Assembly (NCBI GenBank): GCA_963803295.1
Contig: CAWDMC010000022.1
Location: 310,001 to 374,000 of the forward strand
Length of the DNA: 64,000 bases
Source of the DNA: CAWDMC01 sp963803295
Lineage (GTDB): Bacteria; Acidobacteriota; Terriglobia; UBA7540
Direction: 5' to 3'
This document shows positions 1 to 9,049 of the stretch, piece after piece. Under the pieces are notes generated by a model. That model did no database searches, was not told the DNA's origin, and was given only the letters and a program-made list of their open reading frames with translations. Position 1 is the stretch's first letter, and each line of letters opens with the position of its first letter. The position numbers and the translations under genes are program-made.

Positions 1-772
1 CGGCAGGCGTCCAGGTGCGACCGCCGTCGCTCGAACTCGCCATGCATATCCTGCCGATTTCCGGGGTGGAACGGGTCAGCATCTTGATGTGCCCCGGCGC
101 GGATTCCCACAGCGTGGGCTGGATGATTCCGTACGGCATATGGGGAACAGTTATGGGTCCGTGGCGAGTCCAGGTACGGCCATCGTCGGGACTGAGCTCG
201 GCCCAGCACGTCCAGGCGCTGGAGGTTTCGGTGGAGCTGCCGGCAAGCACGTCGCCATCCGAAAGAGTGATCGGCTTATTCTTGATCGGTCCCAGCATCC
301 CCTCTGGCAAGTAAACCGAGGGCGCCCAGGTTTGTCCGTCCAGCGACGTTCGATAAGCGCCGCGCCAGGTTTTTGGGCTAGTCCCATATTTGTAGAAAAG
401 AAAGATTCGATTCTTGCTATCGCGGTAAAGCACCGGATTCCAGCAGGCCACCCCGCGCTCGCGCTCAAGCACCTCAGGCGCTGACCACTGCGCCCCGGTG
501 AGACGCGCGCCCCAAATCGCAACGTCGCGCGCACTTTCCCTGGTTCCACCGAACCAGGCCGCGAGAATGTCCCCGTTCGGAAGTTCCACCAACGTCGAGG
601 CGTGACACTGTGCAAACGGTGCCTGGGTAAAGATGAACTCCGAGGCCACGGTGGACAGTCGGCGTGGCGCGGGCTCAGGACCGGTCTGGGCTTGGCCGAC
701 CACGAGGCACACCGCCGCCGCGATGACAGGCCCTAAAACAGAGCCGCCGGGGCTGCCAAACGCAGGTCGCAT
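1..772 (-). CDS. BNR-repeat sialidase-like exported protein, 3' end outside window
   Basis: This is an open frame of about 257 codons that runs off the left edge, so the C-terminus is missing. It begins at an ATG (770-772) with a hydrophobic, signal-peptide-like N-terminus ending near an AQA motif. The body has the BNR_2 pattern of sialidase-like propellers: NGDILAAWFGGTRE, a WNPVL strand, and two Asp-box-like motifs (SPDDGRTWT and SSDGGRTWT). Such proteins are exported exo-sialidase or six-bladed-propeller glycosidase relatives. The substrate cannot be read from the sequence, because BNR_2 members include many enzymes that do not act on sialic acid. No strong ribosome-binding site precedes the ATG. 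Confidence 0.75.
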   Translation of the reverse strand, partial: MRPAFGSPGGSVLGPVIAAAVCLVVGQAQTGPEPAPRRLSTVASEFIFTQAPFAQCHASTLVELPNGDILAAWFGGTRESARDVAIWGARLTGAQWSAPEVLERERGVACWNPVLYRDSKNRIFLFYKYGTSPKTWRGAYRTSLDGQTWAPSVYLPEGMLGPIKNKPITLSDGDVLAGSSTETSSAWTCWAELSPDDGRTWTRHGPITVPHMPYGIIQPTLWESAPGHIKMLTRSTPEIGRICMASSSDGGRTWTPA

Positions 773-910
773 AAAAGGATTCAACAGTCCGCATCGTAGC
801 ACAGAAAGTCTGCGGATGAGGCTGGTACTCGGTCGTCACTTGAGAAGCTGGCTCGCTATGGCGAGTAAGTAAGCGGAGGGTACTGTTGGCCCAAAGAGGC
901 GGCCCGCGCC

Positions 911-2194
911 TCAAAGATGGGCGAAATCGATCTGGCAGTTGTTGCCGAAGGTAAACGAATTCACTGTGATTCCCGACCGCGTGGGAAAGAGCTGCACCGA
1001 GTGGCTGCCGAACTCGGGATTCTGGGCCAGGTAATACATGCGGGATTCATCTACCTCAATGTAGGAGCGGCGGCCCGCGTCGATCTTGACGTCTACGCCC
1101 TTATTCTTCGGGGTCAGGTCCTGGCCGTCCTGCTTGATGTAGAGCCGCTCCGGCCGGCCATGGGCGACGTTCATCACCGCATACAACTCCCGTGCGTGGT
1201 AAATCATGCCCAGCAGGTCGGAACTCGAAGGCTCACCTTTGTTGCGGCCTCGATAGGTCATGCCAGTCTTGTCCGTCTGCCAGCGTCCCCCGACTGCCGC
1301 CTGTCCGTCCGCAATCGATTTCGGCAGCGAGTACTCGAGCGTCTTACCGTCGCGATAGCCTTCGGCGTTGGCCAGGATGCCGCGGTCGTACCAGTGTCCC
1401 ACATACATTTCAGGAGTCGGCTGCCCGCACTTTGCCGCGAACGCGTCATCGTCCGGCGGAATGCTGTAGCTCGACGGGAACTCAAGTCCCGGGTGAGCTT
1501 CGCGAAGCAGGCTCTGGATGGCGCGCTCGAACGAGCCATCGGCACCTTCGCCGGGCCTGTCGTAGCGAATGATTCCCTTAGCGTCAATCAGGAACCGGTT
1601 GGGCCAGGACGCGTTGTGGTAGGCCTTCCAGATGGCAAAATCATCCGCCACAACCGGGTAGGGCAGGCCGAAACGCTTGACCGCAGCACTGATGTTGTTA
1701 ATCGGACGGGCGATGTCGAACTCCGGATCGTGGACCCCGATGATCTCAAAGCCGTATTTGTGGTAACGCTCATAAAGCTTCTTGTTTTCGGGGAAGGTAC
1801 GGATGCAGTTGATGCAGGTATACTCCCAGAAATCGATCATCACCACCGTGCCCCGTAGCCCAGCCATGGTCAGGGGCCTCGAATGGATTCAGGTGGGTCC
1901 ACCGGAAGCCTCTTGCCCGCCTAGTTGCGTTGCGGGGACGCGCGGTACCGTCCCGGAGGCCGGGCTACCCGCTGGGCCCAAAGCCGGCTGCGGAGTCGAA
2001 ATTTCGTTCGCTGACTCCCCGATCTGCGCGACCGGAAATTCCGGAGCCTTGGCGCTGAGCGGGATCAGGCCCGGGAACATCTGAGCCTGAAAACCCGAGA
2101 CTCGCCACGCGGCCGTGACTAGACCAGCCGCCACACCCAGAATCGCGACGCCAGTTATCGCTCTCCGGTTGGTCGAAAGCTCTCTTAGGCGCAT
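911..2194 (-). pseudogene. DipZ-like exported thioredoxin, split by an in-frame TGA
   Basis: One reading frame is interrupted by a single TGA at 1889-1891. The N-terminal part (ATG at 2194, preceded by AAGGGGAGT) has a membrane anchor (GVAILGVAAGLVTAAW) and a Pro/Ala linker. After the stop the same frame continues with PLTMAGLRGTVVMIDFWEY, the CINC redox motif, and a C-terminal domain like that of DipZ-type thioredoxins. Homologues usually have Trp just before the [IL]xSxPLT segment, so TGA most likely replaces TGG. The domain would reduce or isomerise disulfides outside the cytoplasm. An ATG at 1867 could restart translation but would give a protein without a membrane anchor. Either this is a recent nonsense mutation or a sequence error. 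Confidence 0.75.
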
Positions 2195-2438
2195 CCTCTT
2201 GTGACTCCCCTTCTGTCCAGTCAGCCGCGACTGCGCTGACGCGATCAGTCCGACCCTGGTAGGATGCACGAATAAGTAAACGGATTCAGACTTGGCGATC
2301 GGTAGCCTCCGGCGCCGATATCAGCATCGTAGCAAGTGAGGGGACGGAGGTCTCCCGCAATGGGTGGGCGTTAAAGCGCTCAACCCTTCTCCGTCCCCCA
2401 AGACTCGTCCCCAAATCAGAGATGATGAGGCGGGCGTA

Positions 2439-2915
2439 TCAGACAACACCGGCAACCTCGGTCGCCTGCCCGGACTCCACCAGCCTCCGCGCCACCGCCC
2501 GTACCGTCGAGAGTGGGACGGCCACGCGCACTGTCTCATGGTCTGAATCGACTTCCAGCAACAGGTAACCGCCCCGTTTGCGGATTGCCACGTGCTCTCG
2601 GCGGTCGCGCACTTCCACCAGCAGGCTGTCGGGTGCGCCGCTCAGCTCGGCCGCGGCCACCTGGATCGCCGGGAGCCAAGGACCGGCTTGGCGGAGGGCG
2701 TTGCGGAGGTCCTTGGCTGGAACAAGGCGGAGGCCTTCCGAAACCGCCAGTGCCGGTACCGGCAGCCAAAGGCGATGACTGTCAGGCCCCGTCTCATGAA
2801 CGTACACTGTCACCGCTCCCTCGCTGTAGGCAACGAGGCCCAGCCCGAGTGCTACTGCCGCCAGTACGAGGAGGGCATTCTTGACGAAACGAAAGAAAGC
2901 GCACTTTGATGCCAT
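2439..2915 (-). CDS. Small single-span membrane protein, unrecognised
   Basis: This 158-residue protein is not recognised. An N-terminal transmembrane segment (about residues 12-30, NALLVLAAVALGLGLVAY) is followed by a soluble extracytoplasmic region rich in Val, Leu, Arg and Glu. That region has alternating charged and hydrophobic strands (LLVEVRDRREHVAIRKRGG and LLLEVDSDHETVRVAVPLS), suggesting a small alpha/beta or beta-sandwich domain. The end of the protein (VRAVARRLVESG) resembles an amphipathic helix. It stands alone, without a close operon partner. Codon use matches the neighbourhood, and antisense open frames across it look like shadows. Confidence 0.6.
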   Translation of the reverse strand: MASKCAFFRFVKNALLVLAAVALGLGLVAYSEGAVTVYVHETGPDSHRLWLPVPALAVSEGLRLVPAKDLRNALRQAGPWLPAIQVAAAELSGAPDSLLVEVRDRREHVAIRKRGGYLLLEVDSDHETVRVAVPLSTVRAVARRLVESGQATEVAGVV

Positions 2916-3165
2916 AACTGCCCCTTTTTATGCCGGTGTTCCAGCAGACGTGCTTTCGACAACGCTCATCCAGAAGAACGCATGCACCGGGAAGGAAGTT
3001 CCAGAATATTTGCCGATCCGCGTGGCTGGCGCCGAGCAGAGATCTGCGTTTCAACAGAATCCTCGCGGCGCTCAACGCTAAACCGGCGCAGACCCGAGAA
3101 GAAAGTTCGTCGCCGAGAAGGTCTGCGGCTCGTGGAGATTCTCCAGGCGCGCTACCACCGACTCC

Positions 3166-3843
3166 CTACCATACGAACGGCACCAGCCGATAGCGGACAC
3201 GGCGAGCGTACTCCGTGTAGCCATCCAATCGACGCCGCAATTCGCGATCTTCCAGAATTGTGCGCAGAATAACCCCGTCGATCAGAAGAACCGAGGCGCC
3301 CACACCATACCAGGACCCGAGCATCAGCGCGGTGCACGGCAGAAAAATCAAGACCCCTGCGTACAGGGGGTGCCGGACAACACCATAAGGGCCGGTCGAG
3401 ACGACCCTATGCTGCCGCTCCGATTGGATCCTCACCACCGTGGCCAGAAAGGTATTCGTCTGGAGGGCCAGGTAGCAGATCCACATCCCGCAGCCGACAC
3501 CTGCAGCGCCGATCACTTGCACCCACACCGGCATGACCGACCAGCCGAAGCGGCCAGCGTCCAGGCCCATCAGGATGAGCCAGCCCACAAAGACAAACGC
3601 AATCACGGACATGAGGATCTTATCCCAGAGCGGTTGATCTTTCTGGACAAACGGTTTCATCCGCTCGTTGAGGAGGGCCGGATCGTGTCGAGCCAGCATC
3701 AATGTCATTCGCAGCACGATGACAAAGAACGCCACGAGGTAGGCCCAAGCCGCAGGCCAGTGCAGTGTGCCGGCGGCTCCGAACAGCAGGCCCGCGAAGA
3801 ACAGGAACTCGACTACGAGCGCAATCCAGACTTTCGCGCTCAT
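3166..3843 (-). CDS. Isoprenylcysteine carboxyl methyltransferase-family membrane protein
   Basis: The protein is 225 residues from the ATG at 3843, preceded by GAGGGG at good spacing; an upstream in-frame start has no such site. Five or more hydrophobic segments end in the family signature: STGPYGVVRHPLYAG, then a conserved Glu (ILRTILEDRELR) and an xYxxYxxRVRYRLVP tail. These are the SAM- and substrate-binding elements of ICMT/PEMT-like integral-membrane methyltransferases. Bacterial members are widespread, and most have unknown acceptors (lipids, or isoprenoid or amine headgroups). It appears intact. Neighbours give no pathway clue. Confidence 0.85.
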   Translation of the reverse strand: MSAKVWIALVVEFLFFAGLLFGAAGTLHWPAAWAYLVAFFVIVLRMTLMLARHDPALLNERMKPFVQKDQPLWDKILMSVIAFVFVGWLILMGLDAGRFGWSVMPVWVQVIGAAGVGCGMWICYLALQTNTFLATVVRIQSERQHRVVSTGPYGVVRHPLYAGVLIFLPCTALMLGSWYGVGASVLLIDGVILRTILEDRELRRRLDGYTEYARRVRYRLVPFVW

Positions 3844-3972
3844 TGATTGGCCACCCCTCAGTCCAATTAGCAAGTTAGCACAGACCAGCTTTTGAATCCG
3901 CCGCTTGGTGGCGACGGGCGCAGAGCGCAGTTCCGCATTACAACTGCTTGGGGAGCGAAAGCCAAAGCATGG

Positions 3973-4170
3973 CTAGCGCGGGAAGTTCAGACGGTGCTGA
4001 AGGGCTTGGAAGCGTGGCTCGCCACGTAGCGGATCGAACTGCGGATCGGCAGCCGTGTCCAATAGTTCACCGCCGCCATCCTGTAGGCGGGATCCAGGTC
4101 CAGCGCTGCCTTGAACTCGCCGATGGCATCGGGATACTGGCGCACATCGGGACGGTGCCGCGTACCGCCC
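3973..4170 (-). pseudogene. TPR-protein C-terminal remnant, frameshifted
   Basis: Two different minus-strand frames together reproduce the end of a typical TPR protein. One reads YPDAIGEFKAALDLDPAYR, a TPR helix pair; the next, about 4,060 and below, reads ADPQFDPLRGEPRFQALQHR, the common C-terminal ending of bacterial TPR proteins. At least one frameshift separates them, and there is no start codon in context. The upstream part is joined to the 3' end of the neighbouring methyltransferase gene. It looks like the residue of a deletion between two genes. Confidence 0.6.
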
Positions 4171-4927
4171 ACACACGCGCCGGCAGAGCAAAAGGAGCGT
4201 CCTCCGCGCTTAAGGACAATCGACGTTTCAACTCGCCGCGCAGTAATTGCGATTTATCGCTGTTCAGACTCCGAACGTACGTCCCGGCAGGACCCTGCCC
4301 AAGGCGAAAGGCGTTCCAGTAATCCGCAAAGGAGTGGAAGTGCATGGTGATGTCCAGCGGCTCCTCCTGGACTTCCTCCAGGCCGCCTTGTTTCCATAGC
4401 CGCGAAAGTTCCCCGGCGCGGCACAGAGGCATGTGTTTCTCGTCAAGCCCTTCCGCCCGCGCATCGATTCTCACTGCGGCATCCCAAAACGCCCGAAGCA
4501 TCTGCATCCCTGTTCCGTAGTCCCAAACCGCGGCTGCGATCCGGCCGCCAGGTTTAGTCACGCGCCGCACCTCTTTTAACGCCTTCCCGGCATTGGGAAT
4601 GAAATTGAACACCAGCAAGGAAAGGCTGCTCTCAAAACTTGCATCCGGGAGTTGTAATTCTTGTGCATCGCCAACCTGAAAGCTCACCCGATCTACAAAG
4701 GAGTTCCGGCTGGTTGCAAAGGCGACGTATTCCTGCGAGGGATCGATCCCTAGGACATGACATCGAGGTTTCCGTTCGGCAATCGTAAATGCCAAGGAAC
4801 CGGTACCTGAGCCAACGTCAAGGATACGCCCCGAGTCTGGAATATTCGCGAAATCCACCAGCAGGGGAGCAACCAGGCGACTCCAGCGGCCCATGAACCG
4901 CTCGTAGCTTTCGGCGTTGCTGAACAT
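4067..4927 (-). CDS. Class I SAM-dependent methyltransferase with chimeric C-terminus
   Basis: The Rossmann methyltransferase core is complete: motif I LDVGSGTGSLAF, the acidic GIDPS motif, VGDAQELQLPD, a post-motif with FNFIPNAGKAL, and TKPGGRIAAAVWDYG. It resembles the ubiE-like group that starts MFSNAESYERFMGRWS, so the ATG at 4927 is preferred to an upstream one that would add a 24-residue extension. Normal homology ends around PARVWAVRGTVP. The last roughly 25 residues are the TPR remnant read in the wrong frame, so the natural stop has been lost and a spurious tail added. The substrate is unknown. Confidence 0.75.
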   Translation of the reverse strand: MFSNAESYERFMGRWSRLVAPLLVDFANIPDSGRILDVGSGTGSLAFTIAERKPRCHVLGIDPSQEYVAFATSRNSFVDRVSFQVGDAQELQLPDASFESSLSLLVFNFIPNAGKALKEVRRVTKPGGRIAAAVWDYGTGMQMLRAFWDAAVRIDARAEGLDEKHMPLCRAGELSRLWKQGGLEEVQEEPLDITMHFHSFADYWNAFRLGQGPAGTYVRSLNSDKSQLLRGELKRRLSLSAEDAPFALPARVWAVRGTVPMCASIPMPSASSRQRWTWIPPTGWRR

Positions 4928-5697
4928 ATTTGGCCTTTGGTCCCGACCGGAAAGGACGGGAAGTACGAAGATCGCAAGCACTCTTCTTCGAGACAGCATC
5001 GTTCTAGTGTACTCCCAGGCGGCAGTCGTCCCGTGTATCCCAGCCAGCCGGACCAGCAGGGATGGTGCGCTGTGGCCGACCGGATCCTAGCACGAGAGGC
5101 TCGAGGTGATACTGCACCCGGCGATGCGCCGGCGCAAGGTCGTGCATCTGCAGGGACAGCGTGCGGCGTAGCAGGGGCGGGCCGATCGGCAGCAAGGTGA
5201 GGTAGTGGGAAGAGTCCACGTCGAAGTTGAGCAAGCAAGGGGAAGGTGCAGTCGCGCCGCAGCAGCCGCTTCAGGCCATGCCAGAAGGGGCGGCGGAAGT
5301 CGGTGGCCGGAAGCAGTTGGTGATCTCAATGACCGAGAGGCTGCTAACTCTTTGAGTAACGGCACCCTTGATCCTTTCCATGGGCAAGAAAAGGTGGTAG
5401 AAGATAAATATCCACGGATGCGGAGCATGTCCCAGGCAGCAAAGGTCCGCACCGAGGTTCACGAACCTTTTCGGGAGCGGGCGAAAGCGGCCACATCTCA
5501 GGCGAACAGAACCAAGACCCTGATCTGGAGCGTCACAAACGACTCCAGGCACCACGAAGCCGCTGGCTTAGCATTGGATTAGATGATGACCCGGCGGAAG
5601 AATGCCGGCAAGTTGAAGCCAGCCAAGCGGTCGACCATCGTCCGAGATCCCAGGACTTCGCTAGTACTCTAGTGGTAATCAGAAGGGAGAATGGAGA
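4928..5697. other. Gene-poor stretch with unresolved coding-like fragments
   Basis: No convincing complete gene was found. On the minus strand a frame around 5004-5234 (NFDVDSSHYLTLLPIGPP onward) and another around 5270-5345 have protein-like composition but are separated by stops and frame changes. They could be the residue of a decayed gene. I do not recognise the family. The right end carries the promoter and ribosome-binding region of the small membrane protein at 5698. Confidence 0.35.
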
Positions 5698-5904
5698 ATG
5701 CAAGGAACAACAGGCTTACTGGGCATGTCCGGAACCCTCTTCTTAGGCCTGGTAACATGGTTTGTCGTAGTGAGTGTTCTGGTTCCTCTCCGGATCGGCT
5801 CGATACTGAAGGAGTCCAAAGAACAAACCAGGCTCCTCCGCGAGCAGGATGCGATCCTATCCGAACTCCGTGATCTGATGCGGTCTTGGAAGCTGATCGC
5901 TTGA
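5698..5904 (+). CDS. Small membrane protein with coiled-coil tail
   Basis: A 68-residue protein preceded by AGAAGGGAG about 8 bases before the ATG. Residues about 10-32 form one transmembrane helix (GTLFLGLVTWFVVVSVLVPL). The rest (ILKESKEQTRLLREQDAILSEL) is an amphipathic, heptad-like helix with alternating charges, suggesting a coiled coil. Small proteins of this plan are common but uncharacterised; they often anchor or oligomerise partners. No operon partner is evident. The strong ribosome-binding site and ordered composition support a real gene. Confidence 0.6.
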   Translation: MQGTTGLLGMSGTLFLGLVTWFVVVSVLVPLRIGSILKESKEQTRLLREQDAILSELRDLMRSWKLIA

Positions 5905-6403
5905 CCGGGAACGCCCTTCCGGGGCAGACTCCCTCACCACTGTTTCCTCCACAGGGGTGCGAACCATGGGAAGCCCCCTGCACTTCGTCCCATTTCGCTC
6001 ATCCGGAATCCAGGCTAACGCAGTGGGTAGCGCATCTATAACGTCGTCGGCTTTGTCAAGCAGAATTTAGCAACACTCCCACCCCCGCGCGACGGAGGCG
6101 GGGTCAAGGGCGGTCCGACGCTTTTGGTCGGACCGTTCATCGCAGACCCTTGACCCCGACTCCGGCACGCCCACCCTAGAAGAGGGACGAAGCGGAGCGC
6201 TGTACAGCGATGCTTCGTCCTGGAAGAATCTTTAAGGCTTGTCCCGACCAAGGCTCGCCTCTCGAATCCTGCGGTGGACTGTTCCACCAGCCATCTATTC
6301 GGTGAAGTTTTCACCCCACCATGATTCTCTATTCGATCTCCCCGCCTGTGCAGGGAGGCTTGGCGCCCAATCAGACTTGCGGTGGCGAACCGCCCACCAT
6401 GCG
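5905..6403. other. Intergenic region, no gene seen
   Basis: No coding region was found. The stretch holds a long nested inverted repeat (6094-6163, listed separately) and leads into the 3' side of the defective IS110 copy. The open frames across it lack start context. Confidence 0.5.
6094..6163. repeat. Long nested hairpin (11-bp outer and 8-bp inner stems)
   Basis: The outer arms GGGGTCAAGGG (6100-6110) and CCCTTGACCCC (6147-6157) are perfect complements. GGAG (6094-6097) and CTCC (6160-6163) extend the pairing past a 2-nt mismatch. Inside lies a second perfect stem, GGTCCGAC (6112-6119) with GTCGGACC (6127-6134). There is no T-run for an intrinsic terminator. It could be a small mobile-element remnant or a structured RNA. 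Confidence 0.7.
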
Positions 6404-7189
6404 CTACCTCGGGCTACCAGGCATGCGAACCGCCGGTTGGGCCGATCTCGCCTGGCGCAGCTTCCAATACAAGCGCACTGCCAGCTGTCGAGCCATGGCC
6501 ACCTTGGCCACGTTTCTGCCCCGCCGGAAAGCCAACCGTTTATACTTACGCCTCAGTTCCTCGTCCAGCAGCGACGCCCTCTGGCCGGCTTCCACCAGCA
6601 GCCAGCGCAACATTTGGTTGCCTTGCTTGCTGATGTGACCCAGCCGTTGGTGACCCCCGCTGGAATCCGCCCACGCTCCTAGGCTCAGCCCTTCCAACTC
6701 GGCTCGACCGCGTGCGCTCCACAGCTTTTGCTTGCGGCACACCCCCTGGCTCATAGCCAGAAAGTGCAGCTGGTTCTTCAGCGCCGTCCGCATCCGCACC
6801 AGCTTGTCGCGATGCTTCAGCAGTTGCCGCAAATCCCGCTGTTCCACGCTGGGCACCCAGACGCGCGGGAAACGGCGGCTTACCAACAGGTCCAACAGGT
6901 GTTCGGCATCACGGGTGTCGGTCTTCTGCCGGCGCACCGCTCGGGCCCGGATCGCGGCCGGATCCCCCACCCATAACTCGTGCCCCAGTTCCGCCAGCAA
7001 GCGCTCGAACCACTGGGTGTAGCCCGTCGCCTCGATCCCCACCCGCGACCCCTTGGCCAGCCCTGCATAAAATGTCCTCGCTTCTCCGTTCTCATGTTCC
7101 AAGCGGCGCGTTGCTACCTCGCCGTCGTCCGTGTCTACCATCGCAACAACCTGGTAGCGGGAATGCAAATCACATCCGATAATTGACAT
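6404..7189 (-). pseudogene. IS110-family transposase, internally deleted
   Basis: The start is the ATG at 7189 after AAAGGAG. The N-terminal DEDD/RuvC-like domain is present: MSIIGCDLHSRYQ, the GIEATGY Glu, and the KTDTRDAEHL Asp, followed by the long helical linker. The C-terminal Transposase_20 region begins abruptly: a residue run ending AELEGLSLG joins directly to SSGGHQRLGHISKQGN. The middle of the Transposase_20 domain, roughly 80-100 residues in homologues, is missing, leaving 261 residues. The element is probably inactive. Its ribosome-binding site lies in one arm of an 11-bp inverted repeat, which would repress read-through translation. Confidence 0.8.
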
Positions 7190-7270
7190 GTCGGCTCCTT
7201 TCCCGGCAGCCTTGGTCGGACAGCAAACCAAGTTTACCGGTTCTAAGGAGCCGACGACGTTATGGAATCA
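7190..7270 (-). other. IS110 5' non-coding end with RBS-masking inverted repeat (copy 1)
   Basis: This roughly 80-bp segment upstream of the transposase is nearly identical in both IS110 copies. The arms at 7190-7200 (GTCGGCTCCTT) and 7245-7255 (AAGGAGCCGAC) are perfect complements. On the transposase mRNA the downstream arm contains the AAAGGAG ribosome-binding site. IS110-family ends also encode bridge RNAs, so part of this segment could belong to one; that is inference. It ends where the hairpin repeat at 7271 begins. Confidence 0.6.
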
Positions 7271-7410
7271 GACTTTGTGCTTTTCAAAGTCTGCGGCTTT
7301 TGATTCCGCGGCACGCTGGCTCTATCCCTGCTCGGCCGACCTATGACACACGGCCCTGGACCTTGGGCAAAAGAACCGCAGAGTTTCTGTAGGGCGAAAC
7401 TCTGCGCTAC
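7271..7410 (+). repeat. Two-hairpin dispersed repeat, copy 1
   Basis: The repeat starts with GACTTTG, a 7-nt loop, then CAAAGTC. It ends with an 11-bp perfect stem, CGCAGAGTTTC paired with GAAACTCTGCG, followed by CTACG. Copy 1 differs from copies 2 (7960) and 3 (11081) mainly in the middle. Copies 1 and 2 abut an IS110 5' end; copy 3 does not. Confidence 0.85.
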
Positions 7411-7589
7411 GACCACTTCGGTCTGCCCCATACATCGCCGCATTCGTACCGTATACGCCACCCACGTCATCCCGAGCACCGCGAGGGATCTCGCACCGTC
7501 TTCTTTTCGATAGACGCATTGAATTTCGGGTTGGGGGGGTCGCGTGCCTTTGGTGTCAGAACCATTTCAATTGAGAAGGAGGTAGCGCA

Positions 7590-7889
7590 TTTTCCGCATG
7601 CCGGGTGTCGATCTTCTGCCGGCGCACGGCGCGGGGCCGAATCTCGGCCGGATCCCCCACCCACAACTCGCGCCCCCAGTTCCGCCAGCAAGCGCTCGAA
7701 CCACTGCGTGTAACCCGTCGCCTCGATCCCGATCAGCGACGGCTTGGGCAGCCCCGCGTAAAACGTCCTCGCTTCTCCGTTCTCGTGTTGCAACCGGCGC
7801 GTCGTCACCTCGCCGGTCTCGGCCTCAACCATCGCAATAATGGTAGCGCGAATGCAAATCACATCCGATAATCGACATGTCGGCTCCTT
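7590..7889 (-). pseudogene. IS110-family transposase remnant (second copy)
   Basis: This is the first roughly 80 codons of an IS110 transposase close to the copy at 6404. The start MSIIGCDLHSRY is intact, but a single-base deletion near 7845-7850 throws the frame. The correct frame resumes with EAETGEVTTRRLQHENGE, GIEATGYTQWFERLLAELG, then a second frameshift before the QKxDTRxAE region. All sequence after that is gone. It carries the same 5' inverted repeat (7879-7889 with 7934-7944). Confidence 0.8.
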
Positions 7890-7959
7890 TCCCGGCAGCC
7901 TTGGTCGGACAGCAAACCAAGTTTACCGGTTCTAAGGAGCCGACGCCGTTATGGAATCA
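7890..7959 (-). other. IS110 5' non-coding end (copy 2)
   Basis: Nearly identical to 7201-7270, including the arm AAGGAGCCGAC at 7934-7944. The last shared bases before the dispersed repeat are ATGGAATCA, which places the element's end at that point in both copies. Confidence 0.6.
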
Positions 7960-8100
7960 GACTTTGTGCCCTTCAAAGTCTGCGGCTTTTGATTCCGCGG
8001 CACGCTGGCTCTATCCCTGCTCGGCCGACCTATGGTATACGGCCTCCGATCCTTTTGCGCGAAAGAACCGCAGAGTTTCTGTAAGGCGAAACTCTGCACT
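7960..8100 (+). repeat. Two-hairpin dispersed repeat, copy 2
   Basis: Nearly identical to copy 3 at 11081, including the GGTATACGG and CGATCCTTTTGCGCGAAAG middle section and the terminal stem around 8069-8098. The CTACG tail is degenerate here. Confidence 0.85.
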
Positions 8101-8372
8101 GCGCCCGCTACCCGATCCATTTCGCTGGCCCTCGGCAGGGACAATTACAGCATCATGACACAACGGTAACAACCGTCGCGCGAATTCCCTATACTCTTGG
8201 ATTGTGGGCCGTTGTGGTCGCCTTGAGATGGCATTCCTTGATGCGGCGTGCGAAGTGTAACCGCGCTTGCGAGTAGTGGGCTTTTGCAGTAACTCGCGTC
8301 ATTCCTAGATGATGAGCAGATGCTCCAATCTCAAACTGGTGAAGGTAAAGGGGCACTCGAGAGGATGAGTTA

Positions 8373-8951
8373 ATGAGCCCTGCAATAAAACTTGGCTTTT
8401 TTGCTGTCACTGTCATGCGTGTGGCCTCCAGCTCAGGCCAGGACAGAGGCATCGATAATGCTAGGAGCACGGTCACCGTTCACGTGGGCAAAGCGGGCCT
8501 TCTTGCCGCAGCCGGGCATGAGCATTGGGTGGATGCGCCAATTTCTGCAGGTGTGCTTAACGATTCCGACCGGCCACACGTGGAGTTCAGGGTGGATGCC
8601 GCCAAGATGCAGGTAAAACCGGATTCAAAGATCAATGCCAAAACACAGGCCGAAATTCAGAAGGATATGCAGGAGATGACCCTTGAGAGCGCAAAGTATC
8701 CCGAGATTACTTTTGGCTCCTCGCATGTTGAACGCCAGGGCGAGGGGCAGTGGAAAGTGCAAGGCCTGTTGACTCTCCACGGCGTGACGAAACCGGTTTC
8801 CGTTACGGTTAAGCGAACAGGGGACGCGTACATCGGCCACGCCACAATCATGCAGACTGATTTCGGAATAAAGCCAATCAGCGTGGGGGCTGGCACGATC
8901 AAAATCAAAAATGAATTGGGGATTGATTTTCACATCGTCACTCGACCTTGA
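8373..8951 (+). CDS. YceI-family lipid-binding protein
   Basis: A 192-residue exported protein with a short N-terminal signal sequence. It carries the YceI lipocalin-like barrel: STVTVHVGKAGLLAAAGHEH (residues ~30-50), the MTLESAKYPEITFGSS strand pair, the GLLTLHGVTKPVSVTV hairpin, and the closing FGIKPISVGAGTIKIKNEL strands. YceI proteins bind isoprenoid or amphiphilic ligands in a hydrophobic pocket in the periplasm. The ATG at 8373 follows GAGAGG with 8 bases. The variant with a GHEH motif is seen in many acidobacterial and proteobacterial members. It stands alone. Confidence 0.9.
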   Translation: MSPAIKLGFFAVTVMRVASSSGQDRGIDNARSTVTVHVGKAGLLAAAGHEHWVDAPISAGVLNDSDRPHVEFRVDAAKMQVKPDSKINAKTQAEIQKDMQEMTLESAKYPEITFGSSHVERQGEGQWKVQGLLTLHGVTKPVSVTVKRTGDAYIGHATIMQTDFGIKPISVGAGTIKIKNELGIDFHIVTRP

Positions 8952-9049
8952 ATGACCGTTCAAGTCACCGGGGCCTTGTCACCTATGCGTACTTTGGGGT
9001 GTGCGAAGCGAACCAACAGGCGCTGGAGAGTCGACACAAAGAGGAAGAT

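Noticed and set aside
917..1858. 313-codon plus-strand ORF
   Set aside because: Antisense shadow of the thioredoxin gene; no domain, no ribosome-binding site.
1889..1891. TGA as selenocysteine
   Set aside because: The aligned residue is normally Trp, not Cys, and no SECIS-like hairpin is placed just after the codon.
3370..3846. 158-codon plus-strand ORF
   Set aside because: Opposite to the ICMT-like gene, His/Pro/Asp-rich shadow.
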